Source: Lutibacter maritimus (GTDB taxonomy: Bacteria; Bacteroidota; Bacteroidia; Flavobacteriales; Flavobacteriaceae). From it: DNA of 64,000 nucleotides. The notes beneath the pieces were generated by a model, which was not told the origin of the DNA, ran no database searches, and saw only the letters and a program-made list of their open reading frames with translations. Of this stretch, positions 17,593 through 25,602 are shown piece after piece. Location of the stretch: positions 264,071 through 328,070 of the forward strand of contig NZ_FOZP01000001.1 in the NCBI RefSeq assembly GCF_900116115.1, written 5' to 3'. The position numbers were made by a program, and so were the translations under genes. Each line of letters opens with the position of its first letter. The stretch's first letter is position 1.

Positions 17593-18837
17593 ATGAAAGA
17601 TTTATTTGAAAGAATCGTAAAAGATAAAGGTCCGTTAGGAAAATGGGCAAAACAAGCTGAAGGTTATTACGTATTTCCTAAACTTGAAGGTGAAATTTCA
17701 AACAGAATGAAATTTAACGGTAAAAATGTTGTTACTTGGAGTATTAATGACTATTTAGGTTTAGCAAATCATCCAGAAGTTAGAAAAGCAGATGCTGAGG
17801 CTGCAGCTGAATATGGAATGGCATATCCAATGGGAGCTAGAATGATGTCTGGACACACTGTTTACCATGAACAACTAGAAAGAGAATGTGCAGAATTTGT
17901 TGGTAAAGAAGCCGCATATTTAGTTAATTTTGGGTATCAAGGAATGGTTTCTGCTATTGATGCATTGGTTACTAAACATGATGTAATTGTGTATGATATT
18001 GATTCTCATGCTTGTATTATTGATGGTGTTAGATTGCATCATGGAAAAAGATTTACCTATCAACATAATGATATTGAAAGTTTAGAAAAAAACTTACAGC
18101 GTGCTACTAAACTTGCAGAAGAAACTGGCGGTGGAATACTTGTAATTTCAGAAGGTGTTTTTGGAATGCGCGGTGAGCAAGGTAAATTAAAAGAAATTGT
18201 AGGTTTAAAAGATAAGTACAATTTTAGATTTTTAGTGGATGATGCACATGGTTTTGGAACTTTAGGTGAAGGCGGAAGAGGTGCTGGTTTTGAGCAAGGT
18301 GTGCAGGATGGAATTGACGTATACTTTGCAACATTTGCAAAATCTATGGCTGGTATTGGAGCATTTTTTGCTGCAGATAAAGATATTATTCAGTATTTAC
18401 AATACAATATGCGTTCACAAATGTTTGCTAAATCATTACCAATGGCAATGGTTAAAGGGGCATTAAAACGTTTAGATATGCTGCGTACAATGCCTGAATT
18501 GAAAGCAAAATTATGGGAAAATGTAAATGCGCTTCAAAATGGATTAAAAGAGAACGGATTTAACATTGGTAAAACAAATACGTGTGTGACACCAGTGTTT
18601 TTAGAAGGTGATATTCCAGAAGCCATGGCAATGGTAAATGATTTACGTGAAAATTATGCAATATTTTGTTCTATAGTTGTGTATCCAGTAATTCCAAAAG
18701 GATTGATAATTTTAAGATTAATTCCAACTGCAGCTCATACTTTAGAAGATGTAAAAGAAACAATTGAGTCGTTTTCTGCAATTAGAGAAAAACTTGAAAA
18801 AGGTATTTATAAAAGAATTGCAGCTTCCATGATGTAA
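17593..18837 (+). CDS. Alpha-oxoamine synthase (serine palmitoyltransferase/KBL-like PLP enzyme)
   Basis: 414 residues from ATG 17593 (an in-frame ATG at 17557 adds an unlikely hydrophobic tail). Fold type I PLP enzyme of the alpha-oxoamine synthase family: SHA with H139, LVDDAHGFGTLGEGGRG around 214-230, and the Schiff-base lysine K250 in TFAKSMAGIGAF. This family condenses an amino acid with an acyl thioester, making 3-ketosphinganine, 2-amino-3-ketobutyrate, KAPA or the capnine precursor. Sequence alone does not fix the substrate; flavobacteria make sphingolipids and sulfonolipids, so a lipid role is likely. Ends in a strong terminator. Confidence 0.87.
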   Translation: MKDLFERIVKDKGPLGKWAKQAEGYYVFPKLEGEISNRMKFNGKNVVTWSINDYLGLANHPEVRKADAEAAAEYGMAYPMGARMMSGHTVYHEQLERECAEFVGKEAAYLVNFGYQGMVSAIDALVTKHDVIVYDIDSHACIIDGVRLHHGKRFTYQHNDIESLEKNLQRATKLAEETGGGILVISEGVFGMRGEQGKLKEIVGLKDKYNFRFLVDDAHGFGTLGEGGRGAGFEQGVQDGIDVYFATFAKSMAGIGAFFAADKDIIQYLQYNMRSQMFAKSLPMAMVKGALKRLDMLRTMPELKAKLWENVNALQNGLKENGFNIGKTNTCVTPVFLEGDIPEAMAMVNDLRENYAIFCSIVVYPVIPKGLIILRLIPTAAHTLEDVKETIESFSAIREKLEKGIYKRIAASMM

Positions 18838-18861
18838 ATCTTTTAATATATTTATAAAATT

Positions 18862-18897
18862 AAAAAAGCCTTTTAGAAATTTCTAAAAGGCTTTTTT
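18862..18897 (+). terminator. Terminator after the alpha-oxoamine synthase gene
   Basis: A perfect palindrome with arms AAAAAAGCCTTTTAGAAA and TTTCTAAAAGGCTTTTTT. The A/T-runs on both sides let it stop both this gene and the convergent FNR-like regulator. Confidence 0.9.
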
Positions 18898-18915
18898 AAT
18901 TAAAAGAACAACATT

Positions 18916-19602
18916 TTAATATCCTTCTGAAATATTTTTTAATGCACTTTTATTTATAATTTTAATTTTCTTTCCAATTAAATCTATAACACGATCTTTT
19001 TTTAGGTTAGAAAGTAATCTAATTGCTGATTCTGTTGCAGTACCAATAGTGTTTGCTATTTCTTCTCGTGTTAAAATAACATCAATACAAGCTTCATTAT
19101 CAACTCCAAAAATTTCTTCTAAATAAATTAAAGTTTCAGCCAATCTATCTTTCACTGGTTTTTGAGCCATTTGTGAAATAGAAGTATTGGCATCATTTAG
19201 TTGCTGAGAAATATTTCGCATTAAATCCAACGAAAAATTAGCATTTTCTTTTATGGTTTCTAAAATATCACCTTTAGGAATAAAACAAACATGCATATCT
19301 TCAAGGGCAATGGCATTTAAACCAACTAATTCTTCGCTTAAAATAGACCTATGTCCTAATATATCACCACCTTTAATAAACTTTATAATTTGTTCCTTAC
19401 CGTTGGTATTTAGTTTAGTCATTTTACCTTTACCATCTCTAATGCAGTAAAGTCCATTTATAGCGTTTCCTTCAGTTAATAAGTTTTCTCCTTTTTTTAT
19501 AACCAAAGTAGTTTTGTGATCAGAAAATTTTTCTAATTCTTCTTGGGTTAATGTCTTTAAAGCGTTAAAACGTTTAATTATGCATTGTCTGCAGTTCGAC
19601 AT
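18916..19602 (-). CDS. Crp/FNR-family transcriptional regulator next to the cbb3 oxidase locus
   Basis: 228 residues. An N-terminal cyclic-nucleotide-binding-type beta roll, a dimer helix (FSLDLMRNISQQLNDAN) and a winged helix with LTREEIANTIGTATESAIRLL. C4 and C7 (CRQC) align with FNR C20 and C23, and C106 in HVCFIP aligns with FNR C122; the position of FNR C29 is N13. So three of four E. coli cluster ligands are kept. In the recognition helix E and R of the E-x-x-x-R pair that reads the TGA core are present. It likely senses oxygen and activates the divergent cco genes (inference). Confidence 0.88.
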   Translation of the reverse strand: MSNCRQCIIKRFNALKTLTQEELEKFSDHKTTLVIKKGENLLTEGNAINGLYCIRDGKGKMTKLNTNGKEQIIKFIKGGDILGHRSILSEELVGLNAIALEDMHVCFIPKGDILETIKENANFSLDLMRNISQQLNDANTSISQMAQKPVKDRLAETLIYLEEIFGVDNEACIDVILTREEIANTIGTATESAIRLLSNLKKDRVIDLIGKKIKIINKSALKNISEGY

Positions 19603-19636
19603 ATATCATTAAATTTAAATAAAGTGTTATCGATTA

Positions 19637-19644
19637 CAAATTTA
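19637..19644 (-). promoter_or_regulatory. -7 element of the FNR-like regulator gene
   Basis: CAAATTTA on the plus strand reads TAAATTTG on the minus strand. The nearer TGAn6TCA box (19655-19666) is centred 23.5 bases from the end of this element, where the -33 region would be, a position suited to autorepression. Confidence 0.55.
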
Positions 19645-19654
19645 AAAAATAAAA

Positions 19655-19666
19655 TGACAAATATCA
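19655..19666. promoter_or_regulatory. Candidate FNR-type box 1 (ccoI/fnr divergent region)
   Basis: TGACAAATATCA, a TGAn6TCA near-palindrome. Together with box 2 it forms a larger inverted repeat with 13-base arms (19654-19666 and 19678-19690). Centre 19660.5, 58.5 bases from the end of the ccoI -7 element. Confidence 0.55.
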
Positions 19667-19677
19667 CTTACAATGTA

Positions 19678-19689
19678 TGATATTTGTCA
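19678..19689. promoter_or_regulatory. Candidate FNR-type box 2, ccoI promoter
   Basis: TGATATTTGTCA, the inverted copy of box 1, centre 19683.5. It is 35.5 bases from the end of the ccoI -7 element, the same distance as the palindrome at the ccoS promoter; this is the class II activator position near -41. Confidence 0.65.
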
Positions 19690-19711
19690 TAGATAAAATT
19701 CAACTAATTTA

Positions 19712-19719
19712 TAGTTTTG
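19712..19719 (+). promoter_or_regulatory. -7 element of ccoI
   Basis: TAGTTTTG matches TAnnTTTG, 18 bases upstream of the ccoI ATG at 19738. No TTG is seen in the -33 region, as expected for an activator-dependent promoter. Confidence 0.65.
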
Positions 19720-19737
19720 CAAACGTAAATAATAAGT

Positions 19738-22113
19738 ATGAGTTCAAAAGATTGTTACCATTGTGGGGCAGATTGTGGTAAAAAACCAATTATTTTTAAC
19801 GAAAAAGAGTTTTGTTGTAACGGTTGTAAAACCGTTTACGAGATTTTAAATGCCAATGAATTAACTTGTTATTACGATTTGCAAAATGCTCCGGGCACTA
19901 TTCCTAAAGAGATTAAAGGCAAATTTAATTATTTAGAAAACCCCGAAATAGTTGAAAAATTGTTAGAATTTAATGATGGATCTACTTCGGTTGTTGAATT
20001 TTATATACCAAGCATACATTGTAGTTCTTGTATTTGGGTGCTGGAAAATTTATCGAAATTAAATAAAGGTGTAATTACATCTATGGTAAACTTTCCAAAT
20101 AAAACATTGCGAATAACTTTTAAAAATGACTTATGTCACTTAAAAGAGTTAGCAGAATTAATCACTTCAATTGGGTACGAACCCTACATAAGTTTAGAAG
20201 ACGACAATAAAAAGTTACATAAAGTTGATAAAACATTAATTTATCAGGTATCAATAGCAGCTTTTGCTTTTGGTAATATTATGCTTTTATCGTTTCCTGA
20301 ATATTTTGAGGTTGATGAATTTTGGTTGGAAAAATATAAATATTTGTTTAGATGGCTCATGTTTGTAATGGTAATTCCGGTAGTTTTTTATTCAGGAAAA
20401 GGCTATTTTATTTCGGCCTATAAAGGGTTAAAGCATAAAATATTAAATATTGATGTACCTATTGCGTTAGGAATTTCAGTATTATTTATTAGAAGTACTA
20501 TTGAAATACTGTTAGATATTGGCTCTGGTTTTTTTGATAGTTTGGCTGGATTGATTTTCTTTTTATTACTTGGTAAATTTTTTCAACAAAAAACCTATAA
20601 TTTTTTATCTTTTGAACGCGATTATAAATCGTATTTTCCCATTGCAGTGACTAAAATTGTTGATGGATTGGAAATAAATATTCCAGTGAATGATATTAAA
20701 AAAGGTGATAGATTGTTAATTAGAAATGAAGAATTAATACCTGTTGATGGAATTTTAATTAACGGAAATGCAGCTATCAATTATAGTTTTGTTACAGGTG
20801 AGTCTGTTCCAACAGTAAAACAAAGCGGCGATAAGTTATTTGCAGGAGGAAAACAAACGCAAGGCGCCATTGAAATGGAAGTAATTAGCACAATTTCTCA
20901 AAGTTATTTAACACAATTATGGAGTAATGATGTATTTAATAAAACAACTGATTTTACCATAAAAAATTTAACAGATTCTATAAGTAAATATTTTACCATT
21001 GCCATTTTAACTATTGCATTTTTTGCGGGTATATTTTGGTATTTTAAAAATCCATCAATGGCATTTAACGTTGTTACAGCCGTATTAATTATTGCTTGTC
21101 CGTGCGCATTAGCTTTGTCTGCGCCATTTGCTATTGGTAATATGTTACGAATTTTTGGTTACAAAAAATTCTATTTAAAAAATGCCGAAACTTTAGAACA
21201 AATTTCAAAAGTAACTACTATTATTTTTGATAAAACAGGAACTATTACTACAAGTCATAAAACACAATTGGAATATACTGGAACAGCTTTAACATCTGAC
21301 GAACTTAAAATAATTAAAACAGTTTTAAGAGCTTCAAATCATCCTTTAAGCAGAACTTTGTATGAGCATATTAATAAAAAACCATTTGCAGAAAAACTAA
21401 CTTCTTTTGATGAAATATTAGGAAAAGGTATTAAAGCTACTATAAATAATACGTCAATTCAATTAGGTTCTGCGAGTTTTGTTGAAGTAGCATCTAAAAG
21501 TATAAATGAAACTTCAATTTATGTTAAAATAAACAATGAAGTAAAAGGATGTTTTATATTTCAAAATAGTTATAGAGATGGTTTACAAGAAGTGTTTAAT
21601 ACATTAAAAGAAAACTACAATTTAATTATTTTATCTGGTGATAACGAAGGTGAAAAAACTTATTTGCAAAATTTTTTACCTAAAAACACTAAATTTCAAT
21701 TCAATCAAAAACCAGAAGATAAATTAAATTACATAAAAAATTTACAGCAAAAAGGAGAAAAGGTAATGATGGTTGGTGATGGTTTAAATGATGCGGGAGC
21801 TTTAGCGCAAAGCAATGTTGGAATTGCAATTTCAGAAGATGTAAATGTATTTTCTCCAGCTTGTGATGCTATTTTAGATGCAAAACTTTTCAACAAATTT
21901 CCAAAGTTTTTAACACTGTCAAATAAAACTATTGAAATAATTAAAACAAGTTTTGTAATTTCATTACTATATAATTTAATAGGTATGTATTTTGCATTAA
22001 CTGGTCAGTTAACGCCAGTTGTAGCAGCAATTTTAATGCCGTTAAGTTCAATAAGTATTGTGGTTTTTGTAACAGTTATGACTAATTTGGTTTCAAAAAA
22101 GTTTGTAATTTAG
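19738..22113 (+). CDS. ccoI: CcoI-type copper-transporting P1B ATPase
   Basis: 791 residues. A Cys-rich N-terminus (C6, C9, C13, C26, C27, C30) of the heavy-metal P-type ATPase metal-binding type is followed by an HMA-like domain with CSSC at 95-98, transmembrane helices, a CPC transport site at 454-456, DKTGT at 498-502 (phosphorylated D498) and GDGLNDAGAL in the hinge. In cbb3 clusters this pump (CcoI/FixI) exports copper to the periplasm for insertion into the oxidase CuB site. It is the first gene of the locus, under its own box-controlled promoter. Confidence 0.93.
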   Translation: MSSKDCYHCGADCGKKPIIFNEKEFCCNGCKTVYEILNANELTCYYDLQNAPGTIPKEIKGKFNYLENPEIVEKLLEFNDGSTSVVEFYIPSIHCSSCIWVLENLSKLNKGVITSMVNFPNKTLRITFKNDLCHLKELAELITSIGYEPYISLEDDNKKLHKVDKTLIYQVSIAAFAFGNIMLLSFPEYFEVDEFWLEKYKYLFRWLMFVMVIPVVFYSGKGYFISAYKGLKHKILNIDVPIALGISVLFIRSTIEILLDIGSGFFDSLAGLIFFLLLGKFFQQKTYNFLSFERDYKSYFPIAVTKIVDGLEINIPVNDIKKGDRLLIRNEELIPVDGILINGNAAINYSFVTGESVPTVKQSGDKLFAGGKQTQGAIEMEVISTISQSYLTQLWSNDVFNKTTDFTIKNLTDSISKYFTIAILTIAFFAGIFWYFKNPSMAFNVVTAVLIIACPCALALSAPFAIGNMLRIFGYKKFYLKNAETLEQISKVTTIIFDKTGTITTSHKTQLEYTGTALTSDELKIIKTVLRASNHPLSRTLYEHINKKPFAEKLTSFDEILGKGIKATINNTSIQLGSASFVEVASKSINETSIYVKINNEVKGCFIFQNSYRDGLQEVFNTLKENYNLIILSGDNEGEKTYLQNFLPKNTKFQFNQKPEDKLNYIKNLQQKGEKVMMVGDGLNDAGALAQSNVGIAISEDVNVFSPACDAILDAKLFNKFPKFLTLSNKTIEIIKTSFVISLLYNLIGMYFALTGQLTPVVAAILMPLSSISIVVFVTVMTNLVSKKFVI

Positions 22114-22130
22114 TTGACATTATTTTTTTA

Positions 22131-22148
22131 ATATGATAATTATCATAT
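22131..22148. promoter_or_regulatory. Candidate FNR-type box, ccoS-ccoNOQP promoter
   Basis: A perfect 18-base palindrome ATATGATAATTATCATAT with TGATAATTATCA as core, centred at 22139.5. Its centre is 35.5 bases from the end of the -7 element at 22168-22175, matching the ccoI arrangement exactly. Confidence 0.7.
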
Positions 22149-22167
22149 AATTTTTCATCGAAAAAAT

Positions 22168-22175
22168 TATTTTTG
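22168..22175 (+). promoter_or_regulatory. -7 element of the ccoS-ccoNOQP operon
   Basis: TATTTTTG matches TAnnTTTG, 33 bases upstream of the ccoS ATG at 22209. Confidence 0.68.
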
Positions 22176-22208
22176 TAGCAAAATCAGTAAAAAACTAATA
22201 ACTAAAAA

Positions 22209-22418
22209 ATGGAAGTCGTATATATTACAATAGGCGTTAGTATTATTGTAGCCATATTTTTTTTCATTATATTTATTAAATCAGTAAAATCTGGGCAGTA
22301 TGAAGATACGTATACGCCATCAGTACGTATGCTATTTGATGATGAGTTAGTTACTGAAAAAAATAAAGACAAACACAAAGACACTGAAAAGAAATCTCAA
22401 TCAACTAAAAATAAATAA
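22209..22418 (+). CDS. ccoS: CcoS, cbb3 oxidase maturation protein
   Basis: 69 residues: one N-terminal transmembrane helix (about 4-26), then SVKSGQYEDTYTPSVRMLFDD, the conserved CcoS segment with the GQY(E/D)D motif, and a charged tail. CcoS is needed for cofactor insertion into the cbb3 oxidase. It is the first gene of the structural operon, 21 bases before ccoNO. Confidence 0.93.
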   Translation: MEVVYITIGVSIIVAIFFFIIFIKSVKSGQYEDTYTPSVRMLFDDELVTEKNKDKHKDTEKKSQSTKNK

Positions 22419-22439
22419 TTAACAATTAATCAAATAAGT

Positions 22440-24608
22440 ATGGAAAAAGAACAGTTTTATTATGATAATAAAATCGTAAAAATGTTCCTTTGGGCTACAA
22501 TTCTTTGGGGAGTTGTAGGAATGTTAGTAGGGCTTTTAGTAGCACTACTTTTTGTTTTCCCAGGACTATTAGAATTTGCAGGAGCAGATAACGCAATTTC
22601 TTGGTTAAGCTTTGGTCGTTTACGCCCATTGCATACCAATGCAGTTATTTTTGCTTTTGTGGGTAATGGAATCTTTTTAGGAGTTTATTATTCTACGCAA
22701 AGATTATTAAAAGCGAGAATGTTTAATGATGTTTTAAGTAGAATTCATTTTTGGGGTTGGCAAGCAATAATAGTTGCCGCTGCAATAACATTGCCTTTAG
22801 GTTTAACATCTTCAAAAGAGTATGCAGAATTAGAATGGCCAATTGATATTGCGGTTGTTTTAATTTGGGTGGTTTTTGGAATTAACTTAATTGGTACTAT
22901 TTTAAAACGAAGACAACGTCATATTTATGTGGCTATTTGGTTTTATATTGCCACATTAGTAACAATTGCTGTTCTTTATATATTTAACAATTTAGAAATG
23001 CCAGTATCTGCATTTAAAAGTTACTCAGTTTATTCAGGAGTGCAAGATGCATTGGTACAATGGTGGTACGGACATAATGCTGTGGCATTTTTCTTAACAA
23101 CACCAATTTTAGGTTTAATGTATTATTTTGTACCTAAAGTAGCGAATAGACCTGTTTATTCTTATAGATTATCCATTATTCACTTTTGGACATTAATTTT
23201 CTTATACATTTGGGCTGGTCCTCACCATTTATTATATACTGCTTTACCTGAATGGGCACAAAACTTAGGTACCGTATTTTCTGTAATGCTTATTTTCCCA
23301 TCATGGGGTGGTATGATTAATGGTTTATTAACATTGCGTGGTGCTTGGGATAAAGTTCGTGAAAACCCAGTGTTAAAATTCTTTGTGGTTGCAATTACTG
23401 GTTATGGTATGGCAACTTTTGAAGGACCAATGTTATCATTTAAAAATTTAAATGCTATTGGACATTATACTGATTGGATTGTAGGTCACGTTCATATTGG
23501 AGCATTAGCTTGGAACGGATTTATGATTGCTGGAATTGTATATTGGTTAGCTGAAAAACTTTGGAAAACACCATTATATTCTAGAAAATTAGCAAATACG
23601 CATTTTTGGTTAGGTACTTTAGGTATTTTATTTTATGCCATTCCATTATATGTTGCTGGGTTTACACAAGCTTTTATGTGGAAACAATTTAATCCTGATG
23701 GAACGTTAGTGTATGGTAACTTCCTTGAAACAGTTACACAAGTAATTCCAATGTACGCAATGCGTGCAATTGGTGGTACTTTATATTTAACCGGATTTAT
23801 TTTATTAGCAATAAACGTTATTAAAACTGCAAAAGCAGGTTCAACTGTTGAAGACGAATTAGCAGAAGCTGCTCCGTTGAAAAAAATTAGCGGACAAAGA
23901 GTTGCAGGTGAAGGTTTCCATACTTGGTTAGAAAGAAAAACAGTATTATTTACAATTTTAACCACAGTTGCTATTTTAATTGGTGGTTTGGTTGAAATTG
24001 TTCCATTAATTTTAGTAAAATCAAATATTCCAACTATAGAAAGTGTAAAACCTTATACCCCGCTTGAGTTAGAAGGAAGAGATATTTATATTAGAGAAGG
24101 TTGTAATAACTGTCACTCTCAAATGATTCGTCCTTTCCGTTCAGAAGTAGAACGATATGGTGAATATTCAAAAGCTGGAGAATATGTATATGATTTTCCA
24201 TTCTTATGGGGATCACGAAGAACTGGACCAGATGTTCATAGAGTTGGAGGAAAATATAATGACAACTGGCATTTTAATCACATGATGGATCCACGTTCAA
24301 CATCTCCAGGTTCAATAATGCCACGTTACTCTTGGTTACTTAAAAATGACATGAATGCTTCAAATTTAGAAAGTAAAATGAAAGGTTTAGTAACATTAGG
24401 AGTACCTTATACTGCAGAAGATATTAGCGGAGCTAAACAAGCACTTTTAGCACAAGCAAAAGAAATAGAAGGAAATTTAAGACAAGATCCTGAATTTGTG
24501 AAAAATTACGGTTCTAGTAATATTCAAAATAAAGAAATTGTTGCTTTAATTGCTTATTTACAACGTTTAGGTACGGATATTAAAGCAAACACAACAGCAT
24601 TAAAATAA
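22440..24608 (+). CDS. ccoNO: Fused CcoN-CcoO subunit of cbb3 cytochrome oxidase
   Basis: 722 residues, a single protein combining both catalytic subunits, as is usual in Bacteroidota. The CcoN half (about 1-490) has about 12 transmembrane helices with heme/copper ligands, e.g. HTNAVIFAF, WYGHNAVAF and HIGALAWNGF. The CcoO half carries one c-type heme motif CNNCH near residue 554 with a distal methionine in IMPRY. It reduces O2 to water with high affinity at the cytoplasmic membrane. Expression is probably raised at low oxygen by the box at 22131-22148. Confidence 0.97.
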   Translation: MEKEQFYYDNKIVKMFLWATILWGVVGMLVGLLVALLFVFPGLLEFAGADNAISWLSFGRLRPLHTNAVIFAFVGNGIFLGVYYSTQRLLKARMFNDVLSRIHFWGWQAIIVAAAITLPLGLTSSKEYAELEWPIDIAVVLIWVVFGINLIGTILKRRQRHIYVAIWFYIATLVTIAVLYIFNNLEMPVSAFKSYSVYSGVQDALVQWWYGHNAVAFFLTTPILGLMYYFVPKVANRPVYSYRLSIIHFWTLIFLYIWAGPHHLLYTALPEWAQNLGTVFSVMLIFPSWGGMINGLLTLRGAWDKVRENPVLKFFVVAITGYGMATFEGPMLSFKNLNAIGHYTDWIVGHVHIGALAWNGFMIAGIVYWLAEKLWKTPLYSRKLANTHFWLGTLGILFYAIPLYVAGFTQAFMWKQFNPDGTLVYGNFLETVTQVIPMYAMRAIGGTLYLTGFILLAINVIKTAKAGSTVEDELAEAAPLKKISGQRVAGEGFHTWLERKTVLFTILTTVAILIGGLVEIVPLILVKSNIPTIESVKPYTPLELEGRDIYIREGCNNCHSQMIRPFRSEVERYGEYSKAGEYVYDFPFLWGSRRTGPDVHRVGGKYNDNWHFNHMMDPRSTSPGSIMPRYSWLLKNDMNASNLESKMKGLVTLGVPYTAEDISGAKQALLAQAKEIEGNLRQDPEFVKNYGSSNIQNKEIVALIAYLQRLGTDIKANTTALK

Positions 24609-24614
24609 TTTTAT

Positions 24615-24809
24615 ATGTTAAAATTTATAAAGCATAATTTAGAAGGCATTGATGGCGTAGAAATATACCCAATAATTTCATTATTACTGTTTTTTACAGT
24701 ATTTGTAACTATGATTGTTTTTGTATATAAATTACCAAAACGAAATATTGATGAAGTTAGTCAATTGCCTTTAGATAACGATAATAATAAAGAATTTAAC
24801 CATGAATAA
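24615..24809 (+). CDS. ccoQ: CcoQ-like small cbb3 oxidase subunit
   Basis: 64 residues with one transmembrane helix (about 20-40: IISLLLFFTVFVTMIVFVY) and a KLPKRNIDEVSQLPLDND tail. Size, position between ccoNO and ccoP and the short tail fit CcoQ, which stabilises the complex. It overlaps ccoP by eight bases. Confidence 0.85.
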   Translation: MLKFIKHNLEGIDGVEIYPIISLLLFFTVFVTMIVFVYKLPKRNIDEVSQLPLDNDNNKEFNHE

Positions 24810-25449
24810 AAATTCAGAAAACATATCTGCTTGGAAAAGGTTTATGAAATCTATGACCAAAGCACACGACTTAGGAACCGAAGAAGATATTATGTTAGAC
24901 CATGATTATGATGGTATAAAAGAATTAGATAACGTATTGCCACCTTGGTGGTTAGCAGGGTTTTATATAACAATAGCAATTAGTATATTTTATTATATTC
25001 AAGTATTTTATAATTCAGAAGAATATAGTCAAGCAGAAGAATTTGCTACAGAAATAGCAGAAGGAAAAGCTCAGGTAGAAGCCTATAAAGCTGCTAACCC
25101 TCAATTATTTGATGATTCAAATATAGTTGCATTAACTGATGAAGAAAGTTTAGCAAAAGGAAAAGCATTATTTACTGAAAAAACATGTTTCGCTTGTCAT
25201 TTAGCTGATTTAGGAGGAAGTATTGGTCCTAATTTAACAGACAATAAATGGATTTTAGGTGGAGATGTTAAAAGCATTTTTAACACTATTTCTAAAGGTG
25301 GAAGACCAGGAAAAGGTATGATAGCTTGGGAAAGTACAATTAGTAGAGAAGAAAGAATTCAGTTAGCAAGTTATATTGTTTCAATGCAAGGGACTCAACC
25401 AGCAACGCCAAAAGCGCCTGAAGGAGATATTACTTGGCCTGAAGAATAA
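24802..25449 (+). CDS. ccoP: CcoP, c-type cytochrome subunit with a single heme site
   Basis: 215 residues. An N-terminal cytoplasmic stretch, a transmembrane helix at about 51-70 preceded by LDNVLPPWW (the FixP N-terminal domain signature), then one cytochrome c domain with CFACH at about 129-133 and distal methionine in GKGMIAW. Classical CcoP has two CxxCH motifs; here only one is present, so this is a monoheme form and electron entry differs from the proteobacterial enzyme. Confidence 0.92.
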   Translation: MNKNSENISAWKRFMKSMTKAHDLGTEEDIMLDHDYDGIKELDNVLPPWWLAGFYITIAISIFYYIQVFYNSEEYSQAEEFATEIAEGKAQVEAYKAANPQLFDDSNIVALTDEESLAKGKALFTEKTCFACHLADLGGSIGPNLTDNKWILGGDVKSIFNTISKGGRPGKGMIAWESTISREERIQLASYIVSMQGTQPATPKAPEGDITWPEE

Positions 25450-25553
25450 GGTTAAAATAAATAGAAATTGAATAGTTTTTATTAGTGGCTATCAATTAGG
25501 CTTTGTTTTTATTTTTTGTCACTTTTGTTTCTATTAAGTTAAGTTATTAGCTA

Positions 25554-25561
25554 TAAATTTG
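25554..25561 (+). promoter_or_regulatory. -7 element of ccoG
   Basis: TAAATTTG matches TAnnTTTG, 41 bases before the ATG. No TGAn6TCA box is seen in the 150-base gap, so ccoG-ccoH may be expressed apart from the FNR-type control. Confidence 0.55.
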
Positions 25562-25602
25562 GAAAGTGAAAAAATAAAAAGAAAGCCTTTTTTTATCAAA
25601 AT

